Shown here: piece after piece, positions 43,538-54,911 of the stretch | How the letters are laid out: each line of letters starts with the position of its first letter | How positions within the stretch are numbered: position 1 is the stretch's first letter | DNA from: Hydractinia symbiolongicarpus | Taxonomy: Eukaryota; Cnidaria; Hydrozoa; Anthoathecata; Hydractiniidae | Length of the DNA: 64,000 nucleotides | Assembly (NCBI RefSeq): GCF_029227915.1 | Contig: NC_079880.1 | Coordinates: 31,615,501-31,679,500 of the forward strand | Reading direction: 5' to 3' | The notes under the pieces: generated by a model | The model's database searches: none | What the model was told of the DNA's origin: nothing | The model's input: only the letters and a program-made list of their open reading frames with translations | Program-made: the position numbers and the translations under genes

Positions 43538-44038
43538 CTACTCGGAGATATATTGATTACCTTTCGTTTGATTATCTGCAACCCACATGGGCTCTATGTT
43601 AGTGTAGTGTAGTCTTTTCAATTGTTCTTCCTCACTAGGATATTCTCCACTCTCTCTGTATTTTTTTGGTATCTTGTGATCGAACTCCCACTGCCTTCGG
43701 TTTCCCCAGTTCATCCCGCCCCTAAACTGTGGCTGGATGTGCTTCATGAATGTAACAATATCACATCCTAGATATTCCTGAGATGATATCTCTGTATCAT
43801 GATTTAAGGTCTTATGAATCCTGTTAAAAGTAAGATTATACAGATAACCAGGCCGATCACATGTTGAACATTGGCCTCTTTGTTTTTTATGTGGGCACCT
43901 TGTACGTTCTATTGACGCCCTCTTATTATCGCGGCATTTGGTGCATTGCCTTGTTCGCTGTCCGTTACGTTGGATCCCCTTGAAGTTGTATGGTGGTAGG
44001 GTTTGCTTACAGTGCGTGCATTTCCTGGTCCCCTCCAT
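43538..44038 (-). CDS. Polinton HNH endonuclease with N-terminal zinc ribbon
   Basis: ATG at 44,036-44,038 (MEGTRKCTHCKQTLPPYNFK). The 166-codon frame is intact. A CxxC...CxxC zinc ribbon (CTHC, CTKC) is followed by one further Cys/His unit (RCPHKKQRGQCSTCDRPGYL) and, from residue 100 or so, an HNH fold: FDHKIPKKY supplies the first H block, HYTNIEPMWVADNQTKGNQY supplies the N and final residues. HNH nucleases cut DNA and are frequent in selfish elements; here it could serve recombination, homing or genome processing. It shares its N-terminus with the zinc-repeat gene at 40,915, so the two arose by duplication. One of the few undamaged Polinton genes. Confidence 0.75.
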   Translation of the reverse strand: MEGTRKCTHCKQTLPPYNFKGIQRNGQRTRQCTKCRDNKRASIERTRCPHKKQRGQCSTCDRPGYLYNLTFNRIHKTLNHDTEISSQEYLGCDIVTFMKHIQPQFRGGMNWGNRRQWEFDHKIPKKYRESGEYPSEEEQLKRLHYTNIEPMWVADNQTKGNQYISE

Positions 44039-44106
44039 ATTGTTTTTGTTTTGTGAAGGTAGCCTTAAAAAACTTTGGACAGATTTTAGAAACAAATCTC
44101 CCTTGG

Positions 44107-44156
44107 AAAAACCTTCTAGGTTTTTTTTATTGTTGTTTGAAACCTAGAAGGTTTTT
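44107..44156. repeat. Perfect 17-bp inverted repeat upstream of the HNH gene
   Basis: AAAAACCTTCTAGGTTT (44,107-44,123) and its exact complement (44,140-44,156) are separated by 16 bases. It lies in the gap between the polymerase stop (44,463) and the HNH start (44,038), both minus strand. It could act as a 3'-end hairpin or a promoter site. Confidence 0.85.
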
Positions 44157-44462
44157 GATTCTGCGAATGTCCCATTCAGACCCTTTGGTTTCCCATCTCC
44201 CAGATGCTTTCAGTGCTGTCCTGCTTTGCACCCTTCCGCCAGGTCTAAGCCTGCTATCATAATGATAATATATATCGAGCTTCGTATATAGCTATTCAGT
44301 ATCACCTTGAGTATTACCCGTGTGAAAATCCACGCATCACCCGGTTTGCTTATTCACGCATCATACAGAAAAGCTCTTGATTATTCATAAATGTTTAAAA
44401 AATTTATGAATGAGGCAAATGAGTTTGATCTTGTTTTCACCGCTTCATACTGATGAGAAAAT
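44157..44462. other. Polinton intergenic, nothing further seen
   Basis: About 300 bases between the hairpin and the polymerase stop; no ORF or clear motif. Confidence 0.35.
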
Positions 44463-47400
44463 TTAAAAGATAAGCGGGATGGTATGTATCCCGTCGTTGT
44501 GCACAACCCTCTTGTCATAAAACGCCGAGAGACCGAGCTTATTCTGTTCGTACGTAACCATTCCCTGGTTATGCACCCGGAAACCTACGTTTTTGGCCAT
44601 GTCTAGACCCACCTTTAACGTACTCATGTACCTAGACCAAGTCACGGCATTTTGCTTCTTCGACATGCCCTTACAAGAAAATTTCGTACCACTTTTTCCC
44701 TCGATAAAATAGCACTTGGACGTCAGAGCAGCCATCCGAAACCCAAAGAATTCCACTTTGAGTAACCCTCCCGTTCGACTCGAGTACTTATCAGTGACGA
44801 GCCAGTTTTTCACATCCTTGTCGTACTCGTCAAGGAGTTCGGGGCGAAGAGATAGCAAAATAGGCACTGTCAGTGTCCATATACACATACTCAAAATCTC
44901 GACGATCCACGTACTTGTCCAGGAAGTCGTAATAAAAATTTTGGCTAGCTGATATACCGCGATACCACATTGTTAGGCTTTATCAATACTACACTTGTGT
45001 TTACCCCTTCTGATGTTGTAAGCATTTCCAATCTGTTCAAGATCTTCGAGGTACGGACTTCGAAGGGCTGCATCAACCTCCTTTTCATCCCTCGTGAACG
45101 TAGTATCTGCGTGCCTCGCTAAATCCTCAATCATCTTACCGTAAATCTGTTTCCCTTTAACTTTGCTGTATCTCCCGCATTACGTTTGTCGGGGTCTTTA
45201 TCGGCCTGTCGTCGTGCATCGGCAATCTCCTTCGGGAACCATGCAAAGGGCTTACCTCGAGTGTACTTGAGGAACTGGTGAAAAGTAGTCACTTTCAGCC
45301 TATGGTCAATGTACCATTTCAGCACGGGTGTATACAGTGGGATTTTTACAGTTTTCATCAACCCTAGAAGCTTACGCGTACCCGGAACACGCTTGCGACC
45401 CGTAGTTTTCAAGTACTCGTGCATATGCTTAGGGATTTGATCGTCAGGCATTTCTTTCACGACAAATAGCGGGGCCATTTTGCTGAATTTGTCACGCAGA
45501 TTTTTAGGTACCTCGATATCAACCTGCGCAAACCCAAAGAGTGATCCATCTAGCACACCTCGCGTCAATAGCTTTACGTTATGCGGTGATGTTGGTGTAG
45601 CCACCTTGATCAGCTGTTCCTTCCCACAGGGAAAGTCTTGCATCAGGGTACTCGGGTAGAGCATGTTTGCGTCGTACCTTAGAATGGTCTTGCACTTGTG
45701 GGGTTCCTTGTACACGTGAGATCTGATACCCGTCACGTCTCTTTCATGGTATCTACAGAATACGATCGCGGGACCACCAACTATCCCCGTCTGCAAGAGG
45801 TCGTAGGCCTCGTTCCTCGTACATTTTTCACATGTCTTGCGTACCTCTTTACAATTTTTAAAAATCTTGCTATAGCAAGAGTCCTCGCACTTGTGCCTGC
45901 AGGGTTTCCCTGGAGCGTATAGCTCCAACTTGTGGTTCAGCCGTAGAGACTTGTTCAACACGTAACGCATCGACACGCCCGGGATGTTTACCGCGTCCTT
46001 TAAAATATCGATCTCATCATTGTAAAACTGCAACCTCGTCTTGTCCACGGCTTCAATAAATGGTTCCACGTCGGCCAGGTTGTACTCACGCAACCAGTCC
46101 ATCATAGTGACGCAACCCCACTTGTAAAACTCCGCGCGGAATCTTTCGTACCCTTCGCGAGATAGTGTGTTTTTCCCACTTAACCGGCTATAGAAGTCCT
46201 CGTGCGCGACAGGCCCGACATGGTCCAACTTGCTATGGCTCGTCAACCACTCGTACGGAAACATGAGCTTTTCGAGCTTACATTCCAGAGACTTGCACAA
46301 ACCGTCATAGCCCAGACCAGGGGCAAGGAAATTCTTGATGTCGAGAAATTTAAACCTCGAGGTTGTGAGGAACATGTAGTCGTTGTCTTTCTTAGCTACT
46401 GTGATTTACAACCTTGCGCAATTTCTTCGACAAAATACCGGTTGATGTCGTACTTCTCGCTGTTAAACCCTTTTACCGATACTTGGTTTATCCACTCGTC
46501 CCACAACTCCTTGTTCTTTTTGAAGAGCATCTCGAAGTCGTCAGGCTTGGGGTACATTCTCTCGACCTTCTCCACAATCAGGGCATGTCTCTTTTCCAGC
46601 TCCTTCACAAACTGTTCAACCAAGACCTTGGGATCCTCGTGCTCAATGAACGTCGAGTCTCCTTTCAAGCTATCGGCAATGCCAACACTTACAGGAATAT
46701 GTCTGGAAATATATGTTAAATCAGATGTTTGTTGGTAATTTAAAGGTTGTAGGAGGGCTTCAAAGTCGAACACAATGTAGTGGGGATAGGGCCTGAATTC
46801 CTTCTTAAAGAACCTCTAGCTTTTGAGTGGTTTCTTACATTCCCAGGCCGTGACGAGGATGTACCCCTGTTCTTGTATTAGATCTTCCTTCTCCATCGTT
46901 CGTTTGAACTGGTATGTATTAGGGTTTGACTGGCAGGAGCATCCGTGCCACTTGCACCCGTAGTACTCGTAAACGGTCTTCGTGATGGGCTCATAACCCT
47001 CTACCTTACACTCTTTTCCTTTACCATCACGGATAACACGTTCACCACCATGCCCACATAAGGCATGGTAGATGTGTCTTCCAGTTTGGGTTGACATGCA
47101 TTCGATCCATCGGGATGCGGCGTAGCTGAAGCTTTCACCGTAAAAGACTTTCTCCGCCCTGCTCGGGATACGTTTAACCTTTCCACCCTTGCAAATGATT
47201 GTCGTCTTGACGTCCTCGCATTCGATCTTCTTATGCCGTGATAGGTTGCAGACCTTTTTAAAAACTTGTCCACAAGCCTCGCATTCCCGCAGTTTTTAGT
47301 GGGTTTGTCTACATTGTTGATATAAAAACAATGCCCATCCACCATGTCATGATGGATAGTGTCTAAATCCTCTTTGTGCTGGTTTTGACCATAGACGAGT

Positions 47401-48332
47401 CGCCATGGTGCTGTTTCAGAGTTTGTCTTGGGCTCAAATACTCTAATGTTGACCTTGAATTGTTTGGCAACGCCCTCCAGATCCACCAGCCTCGTAGGTC
47501 TCACATCTTTACACTTAAGCTTAGGGTCCCCTTAGTACTCTTGAGCTAACTTGAGAGCTGTTTTTGTTAGACGTTCCTTCCCCCGTATTACGTCAGCCCT
47601 CTCTCTTACCTCCAAGCATCTCCACAAGGATAAGTTATCCGTTCGTTCTTTTTTTCCATCCATGGCGTAGATGTATTTATTGTTTCGCAACCAACCCGAG
47701 AGAAGGCCGCATCCCAGGAGAGGTTCACGCGTGCTTATCACCCTGATCTGTACGTGATCAAAGTCAATATTGCCCTCGTATGCTCCTGGGGTCTCGGTGG
47801 TCCTAGCAGGTGGTAGGTAGGCCTTACTTTAAAATTCACTATCCTCCAGCTCGAGACGCTTCATGTTGCATTCTTCAAGGAACGCTTCAATTTCGGCGAT
47901 GCTTGATAGTGACCTGGAGATCTTAGTTTTGTGGTAACCAGACACGCCACCTCCACCCTTGTAAATATCACAGCTGAAGCTGTACACGAACTTAACACGC
48001 ATTTCTATGTGTGGCGTAATTTTTTGCATAATCGCGTTCTTCAGAGGTTGGTTCAAATCCTTATTGAACCGCCATATTTTGATCCTATTTCCATCTTCCA
48101 ACATCTGGATATCGTCCTTCTGGATGTCCTCTGTGTAGTCTTCCCGTGCCTCCTGTTCAAGCTTGTCGTGAAGCGTTGTGCTTCCTGAAATTTGTTCCTT
48201 TGCCGTGTTGTAGTAGAAAGCAACGGTATCCCGCACACTCTGTAGTCGATCGGTAAGAGCGTCGCGAGTTGCTGCCACTGGTGCAGACACGGTGCTATAT
48301 AGTCTGGCGATTGCATTCTTGAACCAACTCAC
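44463..48332 (-). pseudogene. Protein-primed DNA polymerase B (Polinton pPolB), multiply broken
   Basis: Runs 48,332 to 44,463, about 1,290 codons, the usual length for Polinton polymerases. Order: N-terminal region (WFKNAIARLYSTVSAPVAAT), DNLSLWRCLEVRERAD, VNIRVFE and DGHCFYI blocks, a C2H2-like finger in a shifted frame, TKTVYEYYGCKWHGC, exonuclease motif I FDFEAL (about 46,768), YDANMLYPS motif A (about 45,665), a damaged motif B (KLKGN, normally followed by SFYG, about 45,145) and motif C YMDTDSAY (about 44,875). In live elements it copies the element from a protein primer. Lesions are a GTG where the ATG should be, in-frame TAA at 47,829-47,831 and 47,532-47,534, frameshifts near 47,280, 47,100, 46,800, 46,385, 45,140 and 44,865, and a stop near 44,970. 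Clearly dead. Confidence 0.92.
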
Positions 48333-48345
48333 TTATATATACACA
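48333..48345 (-). promoter_or_regulatory. TATA-like box directly before the polymerase start
   Basis: On the minus strand TGTATATATAAGTGAG: TATATATAA abuts the start position, where GTG replaces ATG. It matches the run before the capsid ATG at 39,607. Confidence 0.45.
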
Positions 48346-48552
48346 TTTCAACAACATCCGAAGATTGCAGAAAATGTTGTTGAAGGTTTTGCGCATGCGT
48401 TGATTGTCGGCGGATTTTTGCTGATTTTGCGGGGATGAGGCGTGACGAAAAGCTGTGACGTCACAATGGTTTTTATGTATGATATTTTATATGAGAGTTA
48501 AACCGTGGTTTTTGGAAAAATGTGGTTTTACTGACTCCCTAGTATTACTAGT
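48346..48552. other. Right terminal region of the Polinton-derived block
   Basis: A stretch of about 200 bases without ORFs, with GCGCATGCG and GTGACGTCAC-like palindromes, ending TGACTCCCTAGTATTACTAG beside the satellite. The left end of the block has no matching inverted repeat. Confidence 0.4.
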
Positions 48553-49860
48553 CTTTAGACGCCTGTGGATGTAGTTGACGGCGTTCTAAAGCCATGCTGC
48601 CTGGAAAAATGACTTAGTTCGTCGTAGTCCATTGAGAGTGGAAGGACTAGACCATTGGTAACCTGTCCAAGCACGAGGAACTACGTGATTTACGTGTAAG
48701 GCCGTTATTAGGCGGCAAAAACCATAGTACAGCCTTTAGACGCTTGTGGATGTAGTTGATGGCGTTTTGAAGCCATGAAGCCAGGAAAAACAGCTTAGAA
48801 TATCGTAGTCCATTGAGAGTGGAAGGACTAGACTCATGGTGACTTGAGCAAGCACGAAGAACCACGTGAATTGCGTGTGTAAGGTCCTCATTAGGGCGCA
48901 AAAGGTCATATCACAGCCTTTACACGTCTGTGCATGTAGTTGACGCGTTTTAAAGCCATGCTGCCAGGAAAAACGACATAGGCAGTGGGAATTCATTGAG
49001 AGTGGAAGGGTTAGAGCAGTGTTAACCAGCGCAAGCACTTGGAACCACGTGATTTATGTGTAAAGCCGTTAATAGGCAGCAAAAGGCCATATTACAGCCT
49101 TTAGACGCCTGTGATTGTAGTTAACGACGTTGTAGAGCCATGCTGCCAAGCAAAACGACTTAGTTCGTAGTAGTCCAATGAGAGTGGAAGGACTAGGCGA
49201 ATGGTAACCTGCGCAAGCACGGGGAACTTCGTGATGTACGTGTAAGACCGTTATTAGGCGGCAAAAGGCCATATTACAGCTTTTAGGCGACTGTGCATGT
49301 AGTTAACTGAGTTCTAAAGCCAAGACGACCGGGAAAACAACTTAGGATGTCGTAGTCCACTGAGAGTGCAAGAAAAAAAACAGTGGCAACCAGCTTGGAC
49401 GCGTGGAACCACGTGATTTCCGTGTAATGTCCTTATTATGCCGAAAAGGCCATATTACAGCCTTTAGACGCTTTTGCATGTAGATGACGGGTTTCTAAAG
49501 CCATGGCGCAAGGGAAAACTGCTTAGAACGTCGTAGTCCATTGAGTGGAAGGACTAGACCAATGGTAACGTACGCAAGCACGAAGAACCGCGTGATTTGC
49601 GTGTCAGGTTCCCATTAGGCAGCAAAAGTCCATATTACAGCCTTTGGAGGCCTGTGCATGTAGTTGACGACGTTCTAAAGCCATGGCACCAGAGAAAGCT
49701 ACTTAGGACCTCGTAGTCCAATGGTGAGTGGAAGGACTAGACCAATGGTAACTTGCGCAAACACGAGGAACCATGTGAATTGCGTTTAAGGTCCTCATTA
49801 GGCCGCAAAATGCCATATTACGGCCTTTACACGCCTGTGCACGTAGTTGACAGCGTTCTA
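48553..49860 (+). repeat. Satellite array B, about 7 monomers
   Basis: Same 182-bp family and same orientation as array A. It starts inside a monomer (CTTTAGACGCCTGTGGATG) and ends at GTTCTA, where the second LINE copy begins. Monomers vary by small indels. Confidence 0.95.
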
Positions 49861-50688
49861 TCTAACTATAAAAGATCAATTGAATGTGTTCCGTTTGACA
49901 CAGAATAAAAAATACGCTGTTTATAAAAAGAACGCTGTACAATATCAGCGCCGAAACGAATCTACGGTAAAAGAACAACTAAAATTTGTTCGATGTGAAC
50001 ATAACAGTAAATACAAAACTCTACATGACAGAAAACCAACACTACAGAAACGCTTAGAAAATCTTGCTGAATACAATGTTGATACTTCTTTGAATGAAAG
50101 TTGCATTTCACATCATAAGTTTAAAAAATCTGTGACATGCATATATGGTGATAGTATTATAAAAAATGTTAAAGGATGGAAGGTCAAAGAAAAAAAACTC
50201 TTAGAAAAACAGGATATCATTATTCAATCATTTCCTTTCGCCAATACAGACCGTATAAGAAATTATATTATACCACTGGCAGAAACGGATAAACCAAAGT
50301 GATCTTTGCTCTTCTAAATCCCCAAATGAAATTTCAGACTCTATTATTGACTTGGTGACTGATGTCAGCAAATCATGTCCTTCTGTAATGGTGACTGGAC
50401 TTACTATGCGAGATGATAAATTTAGCAAAAAAGGATTAGAACTTTACAGGATTTTAGAACGATCATGTCAAGAAAGAAATATTTGCTACATAAACATACT
50501 AATATCAGCAAACACCATTTGAACGGCAGTAAACTTCATTTGAATAAGAATGGAACAAAGAACATGACCAAAACATTTGCCAGTTATATCAACAAGTGCT
50601 GATATGTACTGCTCAGAGACGCACTTCTATCAATTGAATCTTCTCAAATTAGTGATGTCAAATCCATTAAATATTTGAAAACAAAAAC
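49861..50688 (+). pseudogene. LINE ORF1 remnant (copy 2)
   Basis: It encodes the second half of ORF1: KEQLKFVRCEHNSKYKTLHD, CIYGDSIIKNVKGW with the GDS esterase block, and FANTDRIRNYIIPLAET. A 26-base deletion at about 50,300 then removes the HVGTND block still present in copy 1 and shifts the frame; ISDSIIDLVTDVSKSCP and LERSCQERNICYI follow in another frame. The first ORF1 part is missing through 5' truncation. Confidence 0.85.
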
Positions 50689-51108
50689 ATGTTCAAACTT
50701 ATGATTGGACACTTAAACATCAACTCAATCAGAAATAAATTTGAACAGTTAAACAATCTCTTGTTTGATAAAGTTGATATTTTCTTAGTATCAGAAACAA
50801 AACTTGATGGAAGCTTTCTGAACTCACAATTTTATATGGATGGTTTTTATCCACCATTCAGAAACGATAGAAACCAATATGGCGGAGGTGTTATGTTTTA
50901 TGTTAGGAATAACATTGTTTGAAAGAGAGAAATCGATAAATCGTCCTTACCAGAAGATATAGAAGCAATATTGTTGGAAATTAATTTACGTAAACAAAAA
51001 TGGATTGTTGCTGGCATTTATAAACCACCATCCTTGAATACTAAATATTTTACAAGATGCATTCGTGAGTTTCTTTCGAAAATTAATTCTGATAATATTA
51101 TTTTAACT
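50689..51108 (+). pseudogene. LINE ORF2 endonuclease, first part (copy 2)
   Basis: It starts MFKLMIGHLNINSIRNKFEQ, includes LVSETKLDGSFLN and YGGGVMFYVRNNIV, then a TGA near 50,920 and, in the same frame, DIEAILLEINLRKQKWIVAG and TRCIREFLSKINSDNIIL, ending at the insertion junction at about 51,108. The block FYVRNNIV is the piece missing from copy 1. Confidence 0.85.
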
Positions 51109-52769
51109 AGTCGATAAAGACCCGTGGAAATATCCACTTAGGCAATAGGACATTGAAAAAGTTGGTTTGCTGACGTCAGCATTGCAAATCCAAAAACAAA
51201 TTGGCGAAATTTAGTTTAATCGTTGTCTGTAACGTGTAGAGGTTGAAACGCTGATCAAAATAATGTATAAGATCATATCTTTTCAACGAACGACAAAGGA
51301 CATAAAAGGGTTTAAAAATTAATGACCCGTTAAAACGCAAAAAATTTTTTCAGAAATTTATATCCCTGTTACCTTGAAACGATGATCAAGAAAATGTATA
51401 GGACCATGTACTTTTGACAAACGGTTGCAGAGATATTGGGGTTTAAAGGTTTTTTGATAATGACGGGATGATCGTCCATTCCGAAACGGATTGGGGAACC
51501 AGGTTTTGGAAAATTATCCAAATTGGTCCTAGGTACTCCCTAGTTACCTACGCGGTGAAAAATCATTGACGTCACCACCTCGTTTCCACGTTGTATGGCC
51601 TCTAAGTTTTAGGTGCACTGTAATGGCTTCATTAATTTAATATAGGACATTGACGTTAAAGTAGTCAGGGGCGGATCTAGGATTTTTTTCTGGTTAGGCA
51701 AAATTTCATAGATTTTTTGGCAAAGTAATGTCAAGGGTTGTGGTGTTGTACGAGGTAAATCGGCCGTTTTGTGTTTTTGCTGTAAAAGGAACTAAAATTT
51801 TCCCAAAAGTAAGGTTTTTAGTTATTAAGAATCCTTCTAGATTAGAAACGAAAGTTTCTTTATAGCCAAACAAATAACAGTAACCCCCGTAGTTTTACCA
51901 CTTTATCCTTGTTAAAACATGCGGATGGAAAATGCGTCTGGTTAGCAAATTCGATTTGAAACAGGGTTAGCGTTTCCATAATTTCTTTGAATCACATATT
52001 GGTATTAAGTATCTTAGCATCTTTTTTCGTTTTGCGCACATAATACGAGTACAAGTAATAAGTTGGGGATTTGCTTCATTTCAAAACATGCAATAAGTCT
52101 AATAACTAACAATACAACAAAAAATTACATTACAAGACAATTTTAGGAATAGATAGTCAACAGTAGTGCAACGTAGAAATATTGTTTGGAAAATTATAGT
52201 CTGTGGTAACAACCTGCAAATGCACAAAGAAAACCAGCATATAAAAGAATGAAAGATTTCCAGTTAGACTTACAGTGTAAGATCGCAACATATAATAAAC
52301 GTGTACAAAAAGTATATAGTAATCACCTCTTCATGAAGTTAATACAGTTTAGCATTAGGGTTACTGGTGTAGTTTTGCACCAATTTCTATTAAGCATTAA
52401 TTTTAATGCTATGAAATTCGCACAAGAGAAAGGCAGTTTATTAAGCCAGAAAAGAGTTAGAAATTAGAAAAATAACATCAAAACATTTAAGATGTCTCAT
52501 ATTATTTACCCTTACATGTCCCTGTCAACTATGTTTAAAAAATATTTTAATACTGTAAAATCTTTAAGAGAGTTTTAGTAACTATAAGCCAATTATGAAG
52601 ATTCTCATATAAAAAGCAACATATATACAAATCCTACTCATATCCATAAGTTGACATGACATTTTGTTAGTTTACAGTCTGTAACAGAACGTTTTTTAAC
52701 ATGCAATTCTTGTTTCGATCTGTATATGTTTTACGTGAAAATCATTTCTATGATTTACTTGAATATTCA

Positions 52770-53121
52770 CAAGTTATTTTGATTGATTTTTTTCACCAAC
52801 TTTGTGGATTATACCAGATATATATCCATTGTTTACAGTTTTCCAATATTATAAGGATTCAGAACAAATCTTCTGTGTTATTTACTTGAATATTCATCAT
52901 AGGTACCAGGGTGACATCAAAATACAAATTATTTTGATTGATTTTTTTCACCTTCTTAGTTCCTCTTATGAAACACAACTTTGTGGATTATACCAGATAT
53001 ATATCCATTGTTTACAGTTTTCCAATATTATAAGGATTAACAAATCTGTGTTCTTTTAATTGATGGTGATTTTCATTGTCAGAAGAATATTCATCTTAGG
53101 TACCAGGGTGACATCAAAATA
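52770..53121. repeat. Tandem duplication, two units of about 155-195 bp
   Basis: Both units share TTTTGATTGATTTTTTTCAC, CTTTGTGGATTATACCAGAT, TTACAGTTTTCCAATATTAT and GGTACCAGGGTGACATCAAA. They differ by indels of 10-30 bases. It lies inside the 3.1-kb transposon. Confidence 0.9.
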
Positions 53122-53599
53122 TCTTATCCTAAAACAAAATTATATCAATGTATTGCTCAGCAAGATGAGAATAAGAAATATTATAAAACAAACTTGGACT
53201 ATTCTTAGATTAGGTATTGCTTCATTCTTTTGTTTTTAGCAATATTATTACAATTAAAAGTAACATGGGAAAGTCAAAGAGATCTTCTCGTGTTCTTAAA
53301 AGTTTTAAAATGAGCAGTGGGATGTTGCATATAAAATGCACTGTTTAAAAGTTCCCACAAAGTCAAAGTTCTTAGGGACAATCACAATAAAAAAGTATAT
53401 GCTAAGCGTATAAATTTGGCGGTGGGACGAGGTAAAATCCTTTGACGTTTAATTATATCTCATACTGTATACATCGATTTCTTAGAGAACAGAAAGAATT
53501 AATAACTTTTAGTGTCTACCTGCTTAGCAGGGACACATGGATGAGTGCTTATGGTTTCAAGGACTGACAACATTCAAAGATTACCTTTTCTGATTTGAT

Positions 53600-54660
53600 G
53601 TTTAGGGGAGGGATGGGGGATCTGCAGATCTATTAACATTTAGCTTGGACTTTTGCGTTCATGAAAGAGCTGTCCCTTAGTTATCTTACAAGAATGTATT
53701 CTCTCCCAAACAGAAACAAAGATACACAGTTGCATAAACGGCTACACGAAGCCTACACGAAGCCAGTGACCCTTAAGACGTTAAAGAAAAAAAACTAACA
53801 AAATTCCAACTAATACACATACAGGTAGCTAGTAATACTCTATACCGAATTTAACATACACATCAAAACATCTTTCGACCGCCAAGACAGTGTTTACATA
53901 AATTGCCTCCGTTAGCTATCTCGTTTGGCATTGGGCTTTTATGTTTTTAAACAATGCATTTGATCAAGGCCAAGTTAAAACCTTTTGTTTTGATAAGAAA
54001 AAGATTTAAATTACACGTTTTGTAAGAACATCTGGTGGTTTACCACTTTTAAGAATAGTTCTTGACACAAAAGTGCCTAAAATTCAGGAGCAGCTAAAAC
54101 TAAAATATTTCAAGTATTACTGAATTTATTGTCTCTTGCAGAGGAAGATAAAGGTTTGGTTTGAGACAACAACACGGCACACGTGGCCAAAATACTTCTC
54201 TCCAGCATTTCCAATCCTTTCAATATCTGAAAAGGTTTCCAAATTCAAAACTTCTTTATTTAACTTAGGTGGCATACAATTGCTTTAATATTCTAGACAT
54301 TTGAAGTGCTCCCTGCAATTGGACCTGATCCAGGTAAACCATGTTGAAAAAGAAACATCCACTCCATGTAACCGTACCCGTGGTCGTTTTAGGCGTTTAA
54401 ACTTTAAAACCCACGGACGTTTTAGGCGTTTTTTCTTCACATTCCAGAATTTCATTCATTGGAACTTGAAAACCCGCGGACGTTTTAGGCGTTTTTTCTT
54501 CCATCTGTGATTTTCATTCATTCGGAACTTTAAAACCCGCGGACGTTTTAGGCGAATAGACATTTTGCCTAAGATCGCCCCGGGTTTGCTTATTTGAGTA
54601 AAATAAAACACGCACGCCGCGCGTCGTCATAGTCGAAATCGGCGGATGCCAAAAATAAAT
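53600..54660 (-). repeat. Copy 2 of the roughly 1-kb repeat, with 70-bp minisatellite
   Basis: Reverse complement of 27,960-29,010, with substitutions and small indels. It includes GACGTTTTAGGCGTTTTTTC units at 54,375-54,560 and, on the minus strand, the coding-like EVLNLETFSDIERIGNAGEK near 54,180-54,260. Located in the right third of the 3.1-kb TIR element. Confidence 0.78.
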
Positions 54661-54911
54661 TGATAAAAATAATTTAGTTTTTTTTTAGATTATTCTATCT
54701 ATAGAGAATTTTTTTTCTAGTTCACAAAACTAGGCTTAGGCAATTGCCTAGGCTGCCTAACCCTAGATCCGCCCCTGGTAGTGTTATTGACGTCGCGCCG
54801 TAACGTCAGAAAATTTAACATATTAGACATAAGTTTTTCGGCGACATCAAAGAAAATGACGATATCCACTTTGCCTGTTACAAACAGACACAGTCTCTGT
54901 ATTATTATAAG

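Larger units (their letters stand above)
33812..48552. mobile_element. Decayed Polinton/Maverick (adintovirus-like) element
   Basis: Assignment rests on three hallmark genes in one block: protein-primed DNA polymerase B (44,463-48,332, minus), a major capsid protein (39,607-40,870, plus) and an FtsK/HerA-like packaging ATPase remnant (41,409-41,738, minus), with about a dozen genes packed closely on both strands. It is richer in G+C than the surrounding LINE and host sequence. Almost every gene has a frameshift or stop, and one is split by a LINE (37,017-39,128). No RVE integrase and no adenain-like protease were recognised, and the two ends do not form inverted repeats. The satellite resumes about 95 bp out of phase, so the left end was probably lost with some flanking satellite. 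Confidence 0.9.
51666..54777. mobile_element. 3.1-kb DNA transposon, 16-bp TIRs, 5-bp target duplication
   Basis: It starts CAGGGGCGGATCTAGG (51,666-51,681) and ends with the exact complement (54,762-54,777), with a further gapped match GTTAGGCA inside. Flanks are GTAGT (51,661-51,665) and GTAGT (54,778-54,782). The paralogous site at 26,720-26,724 has one GTAGT and no insert, which directly supports a 5-bp duplication. CAGGGGCGG-type ends are common in hAT-like elements, but those make 8-bp duplications, so the superfamily is open. No intact transposase is seen; the 1-kb repeat at 53,600-54,660 and a tandem duplication at 52,770-53,121 make up part of the interior. Confidence 0.82.
51109..54911. 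mobile_element. Composite insertion in the LINE endonuclease
   Basis: LINE sequence stops at GATAATATTATTTTAA (51,108) and resumes at ATGGGTGATTTCAATG (54,912). The outer parts (51,109-51,665 and 54,778-54,911) form one repeat, part of which is also found at 26,644-26,740. Inside that sits the 3.1-kb TIR transposon at 51,666-54,777. The outer repeat has no ORF and no clear terminal repeats, and its target duplication is not obvious. It contains several TGACGTCA-like palindromes. Confidence 0.7.

Noticed and set aside
54301-54510. Arg/Phe-rich ORF (GRFRRFF repeats)
   Set aside because: Produced by the 70-bp minisatellite; the inverted copy at 28 kb has no equivalent frame.
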